NCBI GenBank assembly: GCA_035290885.1 | Contig: DATDTL010000019.1 | Location: 1-33,693, forward strand | Length of the DNA stretch: 33,693 bases | Origin: JACQID01 sp035290885 | GTDB lineage: Archaea > Aenigmatarchaeota > Aenigmatarchaeia > GW2011-AR5 | Direction of reading: 5' to 3' | Shown: positions 13,581 to 21,216 of the stretch, piece by piece | Layout of the letters: every line of letters starts with the position of its first letter | Numbering within the stretch: the stretch's first letter is position 1 | The notes under the pieces: generated by a model | The model's database searches: none | The model's input: only the letters and a program-made list of their open reading frames with translations | Told to the model about the DNA's origin: nothing | Made by a program: the position numbers and the translations under genes

Positions 13581-15386
13581 TTATTTATCCTCTTTGCCGC
13601 CCCCAAAAGGCATGTAGGGCTTGCCTGAGCCCTTGTAGAACTTTCCGAAAGCTTCAACGTAATGAAGCCTCATTGATTGCAGGAAAGCGTCCATTATGCC
13701 CATTGCCATGTTTATGGAGTGCCCTATGACCAGCACGACAACTCCCAATACCGACATAACAATCCCGCCTTGGAACAGAGGGCCGGCCATGTCGTTGACC
13801 ACGATGGCAAGCGATGCGGAAGCGAGCCCTATGGCTGCCAAACGCGCATAAGAGAGCACGTTGGCAAGCAGTGCAGGGACTTCAAACACGCCCGCGATTC
13901 CTTCTCCCTTCAAAATCATTACAACAGAGACTATCATGACTGCAACCGGCGCCATTATGCCAGTGTTTGCGTAGCCGAGCATTGACAGCGCCGCCATGGT
14001 GGCGCCCGCTTCCAGCAGGAGCCACGACCCTTTGGCAAGTATCGCCTTTGTCCAGCCGTGGTGGCGCTTTTCGTTGATAAAGCCAAGTATGAAACCTGCG
14101 TTTATGTGCACAAGTCCAATCAGCGCCGAAGCAAGTATGAGCTGGCTGACTTGCTCTATCCTGTGAAAGTACACCGTCAGGTGATTGCCAAAGATTTCTT
14201 CGGCGCCGAAAAACTCCCCGAATATGAAGCCGAATATTATCGTGGAGACGGCGGATATTATGGAAATGTCTATCAGCGCCCGTATATTCTTGAGCCTCGG
14301 GCGCAGCGCGAGCGAGAGCGCAAGTATCACAAGACCGTAGCCCATGTCGCCGAGCATGAAGCCGTAGAAAATGGGGAATGACAAGAATATGAACCACGTC
14401 GGGTCTATTTCGTTGTAGCGGGGCAACGAATAAAGGTCAAGGAAGAACTCAAAGGGCTTTGCAACCTTCGGGTTGTTGAGCTTGGTTGGGGCATTCTCGT
14501 CCTCTTCAGCGTGCATGTACGCCTCTTTCGTAAGGCCCTTTACCTTTTCCTCAAGCATTGCCACATTCTTCTCGGGCACCCAGCCCTGCACCACGAAAGC
14601 GTTGCTGCTTACAGCGAATTTCAAAGGCGCCTCGCTTTTCTTCAGCCGTTCCGACAGGGCCGTTTCTATTCCAAGGATGCTTTCCGCCGAGCCGGCAAGC
14701 GTCTTCATCTCGCCCTCTATTCCCTGCTTCTGCGCTAATATCTCCTTTTTTCTTCCTAAGGCTTTGCGCAGCGACGAGGAGACTTCCCTGTTTCCCCCGG
14801 CCTCTATTCTTTCCTCAACGAGGCTTTCCATCACGGCCTTTTTTGTCTGCTCGTCGCCTTTCCTGTAGAATATGACTGCCGGGGCTTTTTCCCTGTTCGG
14901 ACTGAACACTATCGCCTCTTTCAGGCTTACAGGCCTTCTCAAGTAGCCGCACGCCATCTCAAGCGTCTCGTAGCCGCTAAGCTGGCCAAAGCTGCTGATT
15001 CCCGCTTCCTTCAAAAACGCAAGGGTCTTCTCCTCCCTTCCAAGCTCGGCTTCCTCGTCTTCCAAAGCCTTCATCCGCCCGTAAAGCTTGGACGCTTTCT
15101 CCCTGACGCCCTTTATCACACGCTCGGCTTCGCCAAGAGAAACGTCCCCTGCTTTGACTGCATATGAAGGCATCCAACGCCCGAGCACGGATTTTATCGC
15201 GCTCACGTCCAGAAGCAGTTCGGAAGCCTTCTCAGCGTCCGAAAGAGGGGAACCCGCCGGCAGTTCCTTGTCGGTGTAATCCTCTATGTGGAGCGCGTTG
15301 AAATCGTAGAGTATGCCTATCACTTTTTCCATGCAAGCCTTGGGCGCGGCTATGGTTACCTTGCTCATCTTTTCCGGACGGAACAT
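13581..15386 (-). CDS. atpI: A-type ATP synthase membrane subunit I (subunit a)
   Basis: 601 aa. The N-terminal half (to about 310) is the cytoplasmic arm that binds the peripheral stalks, with two coiled-coil segments and VVQGWVPEKNVAMLEEKV. The C-terminal half has about seven or eight membrane helices starting at DPTWFIFLSFPIFYGFMLGD and forms the ion half-channels. The essential arginine is R515 in SYARLAAIGLA. Start MFRPEKMSKVTI fits the family. The length is somewhat below the 620-680 aa of many archaeal homologues. Confidence 0.96.
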   Translation of the reverse strand: MFRPEKMSKVTIAAPKACMEKVIGILYDFNALHIEDYTDKELPAGSPLSDAEKASELLLDVSAIKSVLGRWMPSYAVKAGDVSLGEAERVIKGVREKASKLYGRMKALEDEEAELGREEKTLAFLKEAGISSFGQLSGYETLEMACGYLRRPVSLKEAIVFSPNREKAPAVIFYRKGDEQTKKAVMESLVEERIEAGGNREVSSSLRKALGRKKEILAQKQGIEGEMKTLAGSAESILGIETALSERLKKSEAPLKFAVSSNAFVVQGWVPEKNVAMLEEKVKGLTKEAYMHAEEDENAPTKLNNPKVAKPFEFFLDLYSLPRYNEIDPTWFIFLSFPIFYGFMLGDMGYGLVILALSLALRPRLKNIRALIDISIISAVSTIIFGFIFGEFFGAEEIFGNHLTVYFHRIEQVSQLILASALIGLVHINAGFILGFINEKRHHGWTKAILAKGSWLLLEAGATMAALSMLGYANTGIMAPVAVMIVSVVMILKGEGIAGVFEVPALLANVLSYARLAAIGLASASLAIVVNDMAGPLFQGGIVMSVLGVVVLVIGHSINMAMGIMDAFLQSMRLHYVEAFGKFYKGSGKPYMPFGGGKEDK

Positions 15387-15408
15387 AAAATTGACGACCC
15401 TTGAATAT

Positions 15409-15741
15409 TCAGCCTTTTATGATTTTCTCGAATTCTTCGGCAACGCATTCCACGGCCTTCTCTGCATTCTCTTCCGCGGCTTTCGCTATCGCCTTGAAGG
15501 CCTTCGCCTTTTCGGCGTTTATCGCCTTTTTCCGCTCCTCTGTCTTGATTTTCTCGGACTCGGCGTATTTCTGCATCTCCTTCCCGTATTCGGAGATTTC
15601 CTTTGCAAAGAGCCTGTCAGCTTCCTTCCTAGCATTAGAAATAGTCTTCTCCCTGTCGCTCTCGGCATTCCTTATAATCTCGGCCGCCCTTGCCTCGGCG
15701 TCCTTGATGCCCTGAAGAAGTTTTTCGTCCATTGTGATCAC
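15409..15741 (-). CDS. atpH: A-type ATP synthase subunit H (peripheral stalk)
   Basis: 110 aa, almost entirely a charged coiled coil (EARAAEIIRNAESDREKTI and on), as expected for the stalk partner of subunit E. The operon starts here. Two starts are possible: GTG 15741, which is 24-25 bases after the TATA-like TTTTAAAA and would be leaderless, or ATG 15732 (MDEKLLQGIKDAEARA), which looks more like homologues. The next gene follows after 22 bases. Confidence 0.88.
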   Translation of the reverse strand: MITMDEKLLQGIKDAEARAAEIIRNAESDREKTISNARKEADRLFAKEISEYGKEMQKYAESEKIKTEERKKAINAEKAKAFKAIAKAAEENAEKAVECVAEEFEKIIKG

Positions 15742-15761
15742 TGATTAAATAGGTTAATAGT

Positions 15762-15769
15762 TTTTAAAA
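15762..15769 (-). promoter_or_regulatory. TATA box of the ATP synthase operon
   Basis: TTTTAAAA centred near 15765 on the minus strand, 24-25 bases before GTG 15741. It is the only strong TATA-like element before atpH with that spacing; a weaker A/T box lies at 15743-15751. Confidence 0.5.
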
Positions 15770-15889
15770 TTATTCATGCCCCATCTTTGCCTAAAATGAC
15801 AAGGAAAGCCGCCGGGGAATTTATGCTTTCGCAATACGCCATGCCCAAGCCGCGGCTTTCTTTTTAAGCCTGCGATGCCGTCTATAATA

Positions 15890-16645
15890 ATGTCAAAGGA
15901 GATGGAAGTTGCCGTGAAAGCCGCCCGCGCAGCAGGCAGGATTCTCATGAAATATTACGGCAATATAAACAAGCTGCATTACAAGAGCGCCCGCGACTTC
16001 GCAACGCAGGCGGACTTTGACGCGGAAAAAGTCATAATATCAACGATAAGAAAGGTATTCCCGGAACACGCTGTGCTTGCCGAGGAATCCGGCGAAAGCG
16101 GCTCGTCCGAGAGCAAGTGGATAATTGACCCGCTGGACGGGACGCATAATTTTGTCGTTGAGGTGCCGCTCTTCGGGGTTGGCATAGCGCTGGAAAGGAA
16201 AGGAGAAATTGTGCTCTCGGTGATTTACATACCGTGCGACAGGGAGCTTTACACCGCGGAGAAGGGGAAGGGTGCGTTCCTTAACAGGAAAAAAATAAGG
16301 GTTTCATCGCGCAAAGAGAACTTCATGGTGGCGTTCGGCGGCTTCTGGGGGATAGGCGACCCGTTCGTGCGAAAGAAATTTGACAAGTTGGCTGAAAAAT
16401 TTCACCACGATTTTCGGATACCCGGCTCTGCCATGGTGCAGCTGGCGTGGATAGCCTCCGGGAAGGTGGACGGCTCGCTGATGCTCAATGAGAAGCCGTG
16501 GGACATAGCGCCTGCATTGCTTGTGGAAGAAGCGGGCGGCTTGGTGACCGGCCTCAACGGCGAGAAATGGACGCCGTATCTTGCGAACTATGTGGCAGCC
16601 ACGAAGACCCTGCACGGCGCAATCCTTGACGTGGCGCGTGATTAG
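15890..16645 (+). CDS. Inositol monophosphatase / fructose-1,6-bisphosphatase family enzyme
   Basis: 251 aa. Metal-binding and catalytic residues are in place: E65-E66 (AVLAEES), D80-D83 (DPLDGT, 80-85) and D205 (EKPWDIAPALLVEEAGG). In archaea such Mg-dependent enzymes hydrolyse inositol-1-phosphate and often also fructose-1,6-bisphosphate, serving phospholipid synthesis or gluconeogenesis; which applies here is not visible. ATG 15890 is preferred over ATG 15875 because TTTTTAAG at 15861-15868 lies 25-26 bases upstream. The stop is followed immediately by the signal peptidase ATG, so the two are co-transcribed. Confidence 0.92.
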   Translation: MSKEMEVAVKAARAAGRILMKYYGNINKLHYKSARDFATQADFDAEKVIISTIRKVFPEHAVLAEESGESGSSESKWIIDPLDGTHNFVVEVPLFGVGIALERKGEIVLSVIYIPCDRELYTAEKGKGAFLNRKKIRVSSRKENFMVAFGGFWGIGDPFVRKKFDKLAEKFHHDFRIPGSAMVQLAWIASGKVDGSLMLNEKPWDIAPALLVEEAGGLVTGLNGEKWTPYLANYVAATKTLHGAILDVARD

Positions 16646-17164
16646 ATGGGGATGAAAAAAGAAATCGCGGAACTGGCGCTGGCAGTCATAATTGCACTCG
16701 CAGCCTATCAGGCCGTGGGATTTCTCTTTGGGACTACGGTGCCAGTGACGTCCGTGGTTACGCCGTCCATGGAACACTCTGCGGATTTCGCCGACTGGTG
16801 GGACGCAAACAACGCCAAATATTCGGCCCTGAATATAACAAAGGAAGACTTCCTTTCATTTCCTTACAGGAAAGGGCTTTATGTGGGCGACATGGTCATC
16901 GTCATGAAGACGAATGACCTGAAGAAGGGCGATGTCATAGTTTACCATCCACTGAACGGATGCTTTGAGGGCATATCAACGAAGGCGACAATCATACACA
17001 GGCTCGTGTCAGTGGAGCCTCTTGTCACAAAAGGCGACAACAATCCAAGACCTGACATGGCAGGCGACAAAAACTGCATAGTTAGCGTGGAAGGTAAGGC
17101 GGTTGCGGCGCTGCCGCTCATGGGATATCCAAGGTCGCTGCTTTTTAAAATATTGGGTATATGA
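16646..17164 (+). CDS. Signal peptidase I (archaeal/ER type)
   Basis: 172 aa, a membrane-bound serine protease that removes signal peptides from exported proteins. One N-terminal transmembrane helix (about residues 9-29) is followed by catalytic S41 in VTPSMEHS, H118 in ATIIHRLVSV and aspartates D131 and D137 in TKGDNNPRPD. A histidine instead of the bacterial lysine marks the archaeal/ER S26B group. It starts directly after the phosphatase stop. A small stem (17177-17181 with 17191-17195) lies just after its stop, between it and the convergent gene. Confidence 0.93.
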   Translation: MGMKKEIAELALAVIIALAAYQAVGFLFGTTVPVTSVVTPSMEHSADFADWWDANNAKYSALNITKEDFLSFPYRKGLYVGDMVIVMKTNDLKKGDVIVYHPLNGCFEGISTKATIIHRLVSVEPLVTKGDNNPRPDMAGDKNCIVSVEGKAVAALPLMGYPRSLLFKILGI

Positions 17165-17247
17165 TTTTCGATACCGCCGCTTTTTGACACAGCGGTTGTA
17201 TGAATACAAAGCGTTGCCGCGAGCGAAGAAATTGGCTATACAAACTT

Positions 17248-17915
17248 TCAGCGGGCAGCAACGAATCCCATTATCTTCTGCATCTCTTCTTTTGTCGGGA
17301 CTTTCCGCCTGCTGCCGTATTCCGTGCCGCCTATTGCGCACAGGGTGTTGGCAAGCCTTGCCGTCTTGTTAAGGGGCCATCCCAAAAGATAACCGTATAT
17401 GAAGCCCGCGACGAAACAATTCTCGGAGCTTGTGAAATCCACGCGCTCGGACCTGTAGCCTTCGTATGAAGCCATGTCGCCGCGGCAGAATATAGAGCAC
17501 CCTTCCTCGCCTTTCATCACAACGAACAGCGAGTCCATGCTGAATATGTCAAACTCCTCCATCGCGACCTCGTATTCGTCCTTTGACATGAATACCACGT
17601 CAGGCTCGTGCCTTCTCAAAAAATCTATCGCCTGCGGCGACGGCTCAAAAAGATGGAACGTGACGAACAGTTTTCCTCGCCGATTTTTTCCACGATGCTG
17701 GCCTTCTCCAAGCTGCGGAGATGGTAATATATCTTCTGCTCGTTTTCCTTGAGATTGCGGGCAACGTCCATTGCACACTGCGGCTGCCTTGCGAGTTCCG
17801 CGACTATCCGGGCAGCCAAAGAGTTTCCCAGCGACTTCATGCCGGCTGCGCCCACGAGAGTTGCGTCGTATACCCTCTGCGTTTCGCCGTCCTTTTCTAT
17901 GTAATTGCCGAGCAT
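17248..17915 (-). pseudogene. Winged-helix regulator joined to a degenerate PfkB kinase fragment, frameshifted
   Basis: From ATG 17915 the first 80 or so codons encode an ArsR-like winged helix (SLGNSLAARIVAELARQPQ, then NEQKIYYHLRSLEKASIVEK). The frame stops at 17625. From the A6 run at 17684-17689 the -1 frame continues as NRRGKLFVTFHLFEPSPQAI and then about 140 residues of the C-terminal part of a PfkB sugar kinase to 17248, including AGFIYGYLLGWPLNKTARLANT. One extra A would join both into about 222 aa. The PfkB catalytic GAGD motif reads SSEN, so the aspartate base is lost, and the N-terminal sugar-binding half is missing. It is either a decayed fusion or a sensor-type regulator with one base missing. 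A minus-strand TATA-like sequence near 17927-17934 is too close to ATG 17915 to fit the usual leaderless spacing. Confidence 0.6.
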
Positions 17916-18002
17916 GGTTCTTTCCGATTATATACCGTTAATCTTCGCTGTTGCGTGGAAGTCACGCTTACCCAAAAATTAACAATATTTATTACTACCA
18001 CG

Positions 18003-18030
18003 AAAAAGGATTAAAAGTTTTGTCCTTTTT
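18003..18030. other. A/T-rich hairpin in a divergent promoter region
   Basis: AAAAAGGA (18003-18010) pairs with TCCTTTTT (18023-18030). It lies in the A/T-rich gap between two divergent regulator genes and could be an operator or merely a low-complexity palindrome. Confidence 0.35.
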
Positions 18031-18153
18031 ATAAGAGTATTAAAAAAATCACAATAATTAAGCGGAAAAACGCCCAAAAACAGCCTATTTTACGAAAATA
18101 CTCAGATAAAGTTCTTAGCTGTATCTTATATTCTTGCATTATGATGAATAATC

Positions 18154-18540
18154 ATGCGATTTTACAAGACCAAGGTTGACACAAAAGGGAGGGTTTCTCT
18201 CCCGATGGAAATACGGAACCTTGTTGACATGAGATACGGCGACGAACTCGTGCTTGAGACGGCCGGGAAGAGGGAGCTTGTAATTTCACCGGTGACTATG
18301 CGCAGGGCAAACACCAGCGTGGATATAGTATTCACGGACTTTTCTTCGGGCTTTAGGAAGGCTGTAAAGACGCTGGCTGACGCCAAGGCGGACATACTCC
18401 GCAGCGAAAGCAAGACAGGCACCGGCTCAGTGCGCTGGAACGCGCTCGTTCACATGAACCACTCGTACCTACAAAGGATGACGAAAAGGCTTGAAAAAAT
18501 TGAAGAGATATCCGACTTTAAGATATCCAAGTATGCATAA
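18154..18540 (+). CDS. AbrB-type regulator with C-terminal ACT-like domain, copy 1
   Basis: 128 aa. Residues 1-45 form a swapped-hairpin AbrB/SpoVT DNA-binding domain (KVDTKGRVSLPMEIRNLVDM). The C-terminal 70 residues (SVDIVFTDFSSGFRKAVKTLADAKADILRS and on) look like an ACT-type ligand-binding fold, a beta-alpha-beta pattern ending EEISDFKISKYA. AbrB-ACT proteins would bind DNA as dimers and respond to a small molecule, often an amino acid; the ligand here is unknown. TATA-like CTTATATT (18125-18132) is 25-26 bases before the ATG. A paralogue lies 206 bases beyond its end, facing it. Confidence 0.78.
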   Translation: MRFYKTKVDTKGRVSLPMEIRNLVDMRYGDELVLETAGKRELVISPVTMRRANTSVDIVFTDFSSGFRKAVKTLADAKADILRSESKTGTGSVRWNALVHMNHSYLQRMTKRLEKIEEISDFKISKYA

Positions 18541-18746
18541 TAACTGATTCTTTAGAGATAGTGGAAGTCGCACGCTTCAGCACGCTTGGATACTGGCGGA
18601 TTAGGACTGCAAACTGAATGGTGTTACGCCAGAAAGGAAGACCAACGGTAATCTGCGCATCAAGATTGGCGAATGCTTTTTGGCATTTCCTTCTTGTTCA
18701 GCAACGCTTCTGTACAGCGACTCTCGCCTGCCATTTCCGGAGGATC

Positions 18747-19136
18747 CTAAATTTTAGTGTCAACCCTGAACTTCTTTATCCCCTTAAGGGCAATCATATC
18801 CGCCTCAAGCTTTGCAAGATTCGAAGACGCCGCGTCCGCTATCGCGTTCCATTCCGCGAGCTTCCTGCGCTCTATGGTCTTGCTCGTGCTCATGAGTATG
18901 TCCATCTTGTTCCTTGCCATCACGTCTATTATTTTCATCAGAGACGCCGGCTCGTCTATGAATATGATTTCTATGTAGACGGTGGAATCGAGGAGCGGGA
19001 TTATCTTCAGCTCCTTGTTCTCGTTGTTTGTTATTATTACCTGCGTGCCTTCCCGAAGCCGCAGGTAATCGCGGAGCTGGAACGGAATTATCATCCTTCC
19101 CTTGGAGTCTATCTTCACTATGTTGAAGTCCCGCAT
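18747..19136 (-). CDS. AbrB-type regulator with C-terminal ACT-like domain, copy 2
   Basis: 129 aa from ATG 19136. It aligns end to end with the gene at 18154: MRDFNIVKIDSKGRMIIPFQ is the AbrB half, and VYIEIIFIDEPASLMKIIDVM followed by IKKFRVDTKI the ACT-like half. The second domain has a cleaner ACT pattern than copy 1. ATG 19136 matches the paralogue start and has a GGTGGG before it; in-frame ATGs at 19148 and 19154 better fit leaderless spacing from the shared TATA at 19171-19180. It is divergent from the second TFS gene. Confidence 0.78.
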   Translation of the reverse strand: MRDFNIVKIDSKGRMIIPFQLRDYLRLREGTQVIITNNENKELKIIPLLDSTVYIEIIFIDEPASLMKIIDVMARNKMDILMSTSKTIERRKLAEWNAIADAASSNLAKLEADMIALKGIKKFRVDTKI

Positions 19137-19170
19137 ATTCCCACCCATTCCCATTTTAATCCCACAGAGA

Positions 19171-19180
19171 ATATATAAAG
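19171..19180. promoter_or_regulatory. Shared bidirectional TATA element (AbrB-ACT copy 2 / TFS copy 2)
   Basis: ATATATAAAG reads as a TATA box on either strand. The rightward ATG 19201 is about 26 bases from its centre; the leftward ATG 19148 is about 27, with ATG 19136 a little further on. This is the same arrangement as at 1901-1909. Confidence 0.55.
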
Positions 19181-19200
19181 TTACTCCCCCATCCGAATGG

Positions 19201-19554
19201 ATGATGACAGAAAAAGCCCCGGGGAAAAGCGCCATTGAATTCTGCGGCAAGTGCGGCTCCATCATGCTTCCGGAAAAAAGCAAGACATCCACGCAACTCA
19301 AGTGCCGCTCGTGCGGAGCGGTGATGAAGAAGCCCGTGAAAGCCGTAAAGATAACGGAAATGGCAAAGCCCGAAAAGAAGGTCATAGTCATAGAGAAGGA
19401 CGTTTCCTCGATGCCGATAACGAACGCCAACTGCGAGAAGTGCGGCAACAAGAAGGCGTACTGGTGGATGCAGCAGACCAAGGGCGACGACGAGCCGCCC
19501 ACGCAATTCTTCCGCTGCACCAAGTGCATGAAGGTCTGGCGTGAGCAGAAGTGA
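19201..19554 (+). CDS. tfs: Transcription elongation factor S (TFS), copy 2
   Basis: 117 aa (116 if ATG 19204 is used). The N-terminal ribbon uses CGKC and CRSC; the C-terminal ribbon uses CEKC and CTKC, with the catalytic acidic pair in GDDEPPT. It is longer than copy 1, mainly by an N-terminal tail and a lysine-rich linker (KKPVKAVKITEMAKPEKK). The open frame reaches back to 19102, but ATG 19201 fits the TATA spacing and TFS family starts. Sulfolobus carries several TFS paralogues, one of them inhibitory without the acidic pair; here both copies keep it, so both could stimulate transcript cleavage. Confidence 0.92.
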   Translation: MMTEKAPGKSAIEFCGKCGSIMLPEKSKTSTQLKCRSCGAVMKKPVKAVKITEMAKPEKKVIVIEKDVSSMPITNANCEKCGNKKAYWWMQQTKGDDEPPTQFFRCTKCMKVWREQK

Positions 19555-19652
19555 CGCGTTAGCCCTTGCTAAACTCTTCTGTCGTCCCAGACGCCTTTAA
19601 TCCGCACTCCCGGCCTGCGCTTTATATATTTCTATCAAATCAAATACATCTC

Positions 19653-20324
19653 ATGGATGAAGGCCTTCTGCGTACTATCATACTTTTTGCCACGAAGAGC
19701 AGCGAGGAAGCGAAAAATTACATCGATAACCAGAGCAAGGAAATCATTACGGCTTTGTTTGTCAATCTCCTTGGCGTATACATGAACGACAAGAACTCGT
19801 CCACGTTAAGGGAAAAAATAACTCTTGCGCTGGCGGGTTATAGTTCCACGGACAGGAAACTAGGATACGACGGGTATAAAGTCGCCGGCAATAAGAAAAT
19901 CCCTTGCGAAGTCAAGCCCCAGAACATTGACACCGAAAATAACACGAAGATAAAGAACCCAAGAAAGCACAATGGCGGCGGAAATTTCACGGATTATACG
20001 TTTGCCAGATTTGAAAAGGACAAAAAAGAAAATCCTAACATGCTCGTAAGCGGATTCGTTGACAGGAAGTTATTATTCATCATAGAGTTTCCGTTTGCAT
20101 TTGAGCATTTTGCGAATAAACTCGAAAGGCAACTGAAAAAACATTTCCCGAGCGGGGACGTGGAAGGCCGCTATTTGAGAAGCGCAATCTTCAATTTTGC
20201 GGATTATAGCGCGTGCGCAAACATAAAATCCGTGTATCTTAACAAGAAGGCACTGGCAGAACACAAGAGCGAATTTACGAAAAAATTCTATGACTTTGTC
20301 TTTTCTCTCAAAAAATCAGTTTAG
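19653..20324 (+). CDS. Type II restriction endonuclease, MjaI-like (PD-(D/E)XK)
   Basis: 223 aa. The PD-(D/E)XK core is D73 in KLGYDGYKV and E86-x-K88 in CEVKPQN. The segment NGGGNFTDYTFARFEKD and the overall length recall the MjaI family from methanogens (recalled, not checked), which cuts CTAG. Context supports a nuclease: it converges, with nine bases of overlap, on a DNA methyltransferase. ATG 19653 is chosen over the upstream frame start because TTTATATA (19621-19628) lies about 28 bases before it. The gene is more A/T-rich than neighbours, consistent with a mobile defence module. Confidence 0.75.
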   Translation: MDEGLLRTIILFATKSSEEAKNYIDNQSKEIITALFVNLLGVYMNDKNSSTLREKITLALAGYSSTDRKLGYDGYKVAGNKKIPCEVKPQNIDTENNTKIKNPRKHNGGGNFTDYTFARFEKDKKENPNMLVSGFVDRKLLFIIEFPFAFEHFANKLERQLKKHFPSGDVEGRYLRSAIFNFADYSACANIKSVYLNKKALAEHKSEFTKKFYDFVFSLKKSV

Positions 20325-21212
20325 TGCCTTCAGGCTCTTCTGGGAAGATTTTTTGAATCTTCCGGTGTTCTCGCCGTTTTTCTTCCTGTCTGAAAAAGAC
20401 TTGACGGTAATGTGCCTTTGCACCTCTTCGCTCAGCTTGTATCTTTCTTTTTCGCAATCTAACAGCCTGTTGCTTGCCATCTTGCAGTATTTTTCCGATA
20501 TGTCTATCCCTATGTAATCGCAATTCAACAGCTTTGCGGCCGCGCAAGTGGTGCCGGAACCGCTGTACGGGTCCAAAACAACCCCTTTTTTTCCGTTCAA
20601 AACCGAGAATATTATCCTTGCCGGCAGTATGATAGGAAAAGGCGCCGGGTGTTCGCTGCCCCTTTCTGGCGGAAATCTCCATATGGAACTAAGCATGGCG
20701 TGCCTTGATTCCAGCTCTTCCCCTATTTTGTCAGCCCCTTTCGGCTTATACAGCCAGTAAATTTTTTCGTCAACCTGCCAGAATCTCCATCCCCTTATGT
20801 TGGCGGCAATCATCCTGTCCCAGACAATCTCCTGCTTTATAGTCCAGTCCGTTTTTATCAACCACTGGAACGGATGGTGCATCGTTCCCTTTTCCCACCG
20901 GTTTTTATGATTGTAAAAAAAAGAGCCTCCGGCTTTCGTCACCCTGAATATTTCGTTTAATACGTCTATCTGGTTCTGCTGGTATTCCTCTTCCGTCTTC
21001 TTGTCGGAATAGGCATCGTAAGTTACGTTCTTGACAAGCCATCCCTTCTGCTTTTCCCCTTTATTATACGGCGGCGAGGTTATGCCGAGATCCACGCATT
21101 CGTCCGGGAGTTTCCTCAGGGCCTCTAAAGTGTCTCCTTGCAACAGGCTGTTGACAACGCCCTCTGCTTCAACCGCTCCTTCTAACTTTTTCACGCTCAG
21201 GATTTTCGGCAT
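20316..21212 (-). CDS. Beta-class DNA methyltransferase (probably N4-cytosine)
   Basis: 298 aa. Motif IV TSPPYN (45-50) comes before motif I DPYSGSGTT (214-222), the beta-class order; the target-recognition region lies between. The T/S-SPPY form is most often seen in N4-cytosine enzymes. It would protect host DNA at the site cut by the convergent nuclease. The last 30 residues are basic (KSFSDRKKNGENTGRFKKSS). ATG 21212 follows the AbrB-type gene stop by four bases, so the two form an operon. If the pair is MjaI/MthZI-like, the site would be CTAG; this is inference. Confidence 0.88.
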   Translation of the reverse strand: MPKILSVKKLEGAVEAEGVVNSLLQGDTLEALRKLPDECVDLGITSPPYNKGEKQKGWLVKNVTYDAYSDKKTEEEYQQNQIDVLNEIFRVTKAGGSFFYNHKNRWEKGTMHHPFQWLIKTDWTIKQEIVWDRMIAANIRGWRFWQVDEKIYWLYKPKGADKIGEELESRHAMLSSIWRFPPERGSEHPAPFPIILPARIIFSVLNGKKGVVLDPYSGSGTTCAAAKLLNCDYIGIDISEKYCKMASNRLLDCEKERYKLSEEVQRHITVKSFSDRKKNGENTGRFKKSSQKSLKALN

Positions 21213-21216
21213 AATA

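Noticed and set aside
13882..14397. 171-codon minus-strand ORF inside atpI
   Set aside because: Same strand but a different frame from atpI; composition is unlike a real protein and the atpI frame is unbroken.
18541..18746. Possible gene or RNA in the gap between the AbrB-ACT paralogues
   Set aside because: No start with promoter or RBS, no stable stem and no family-like peptide in any frame.
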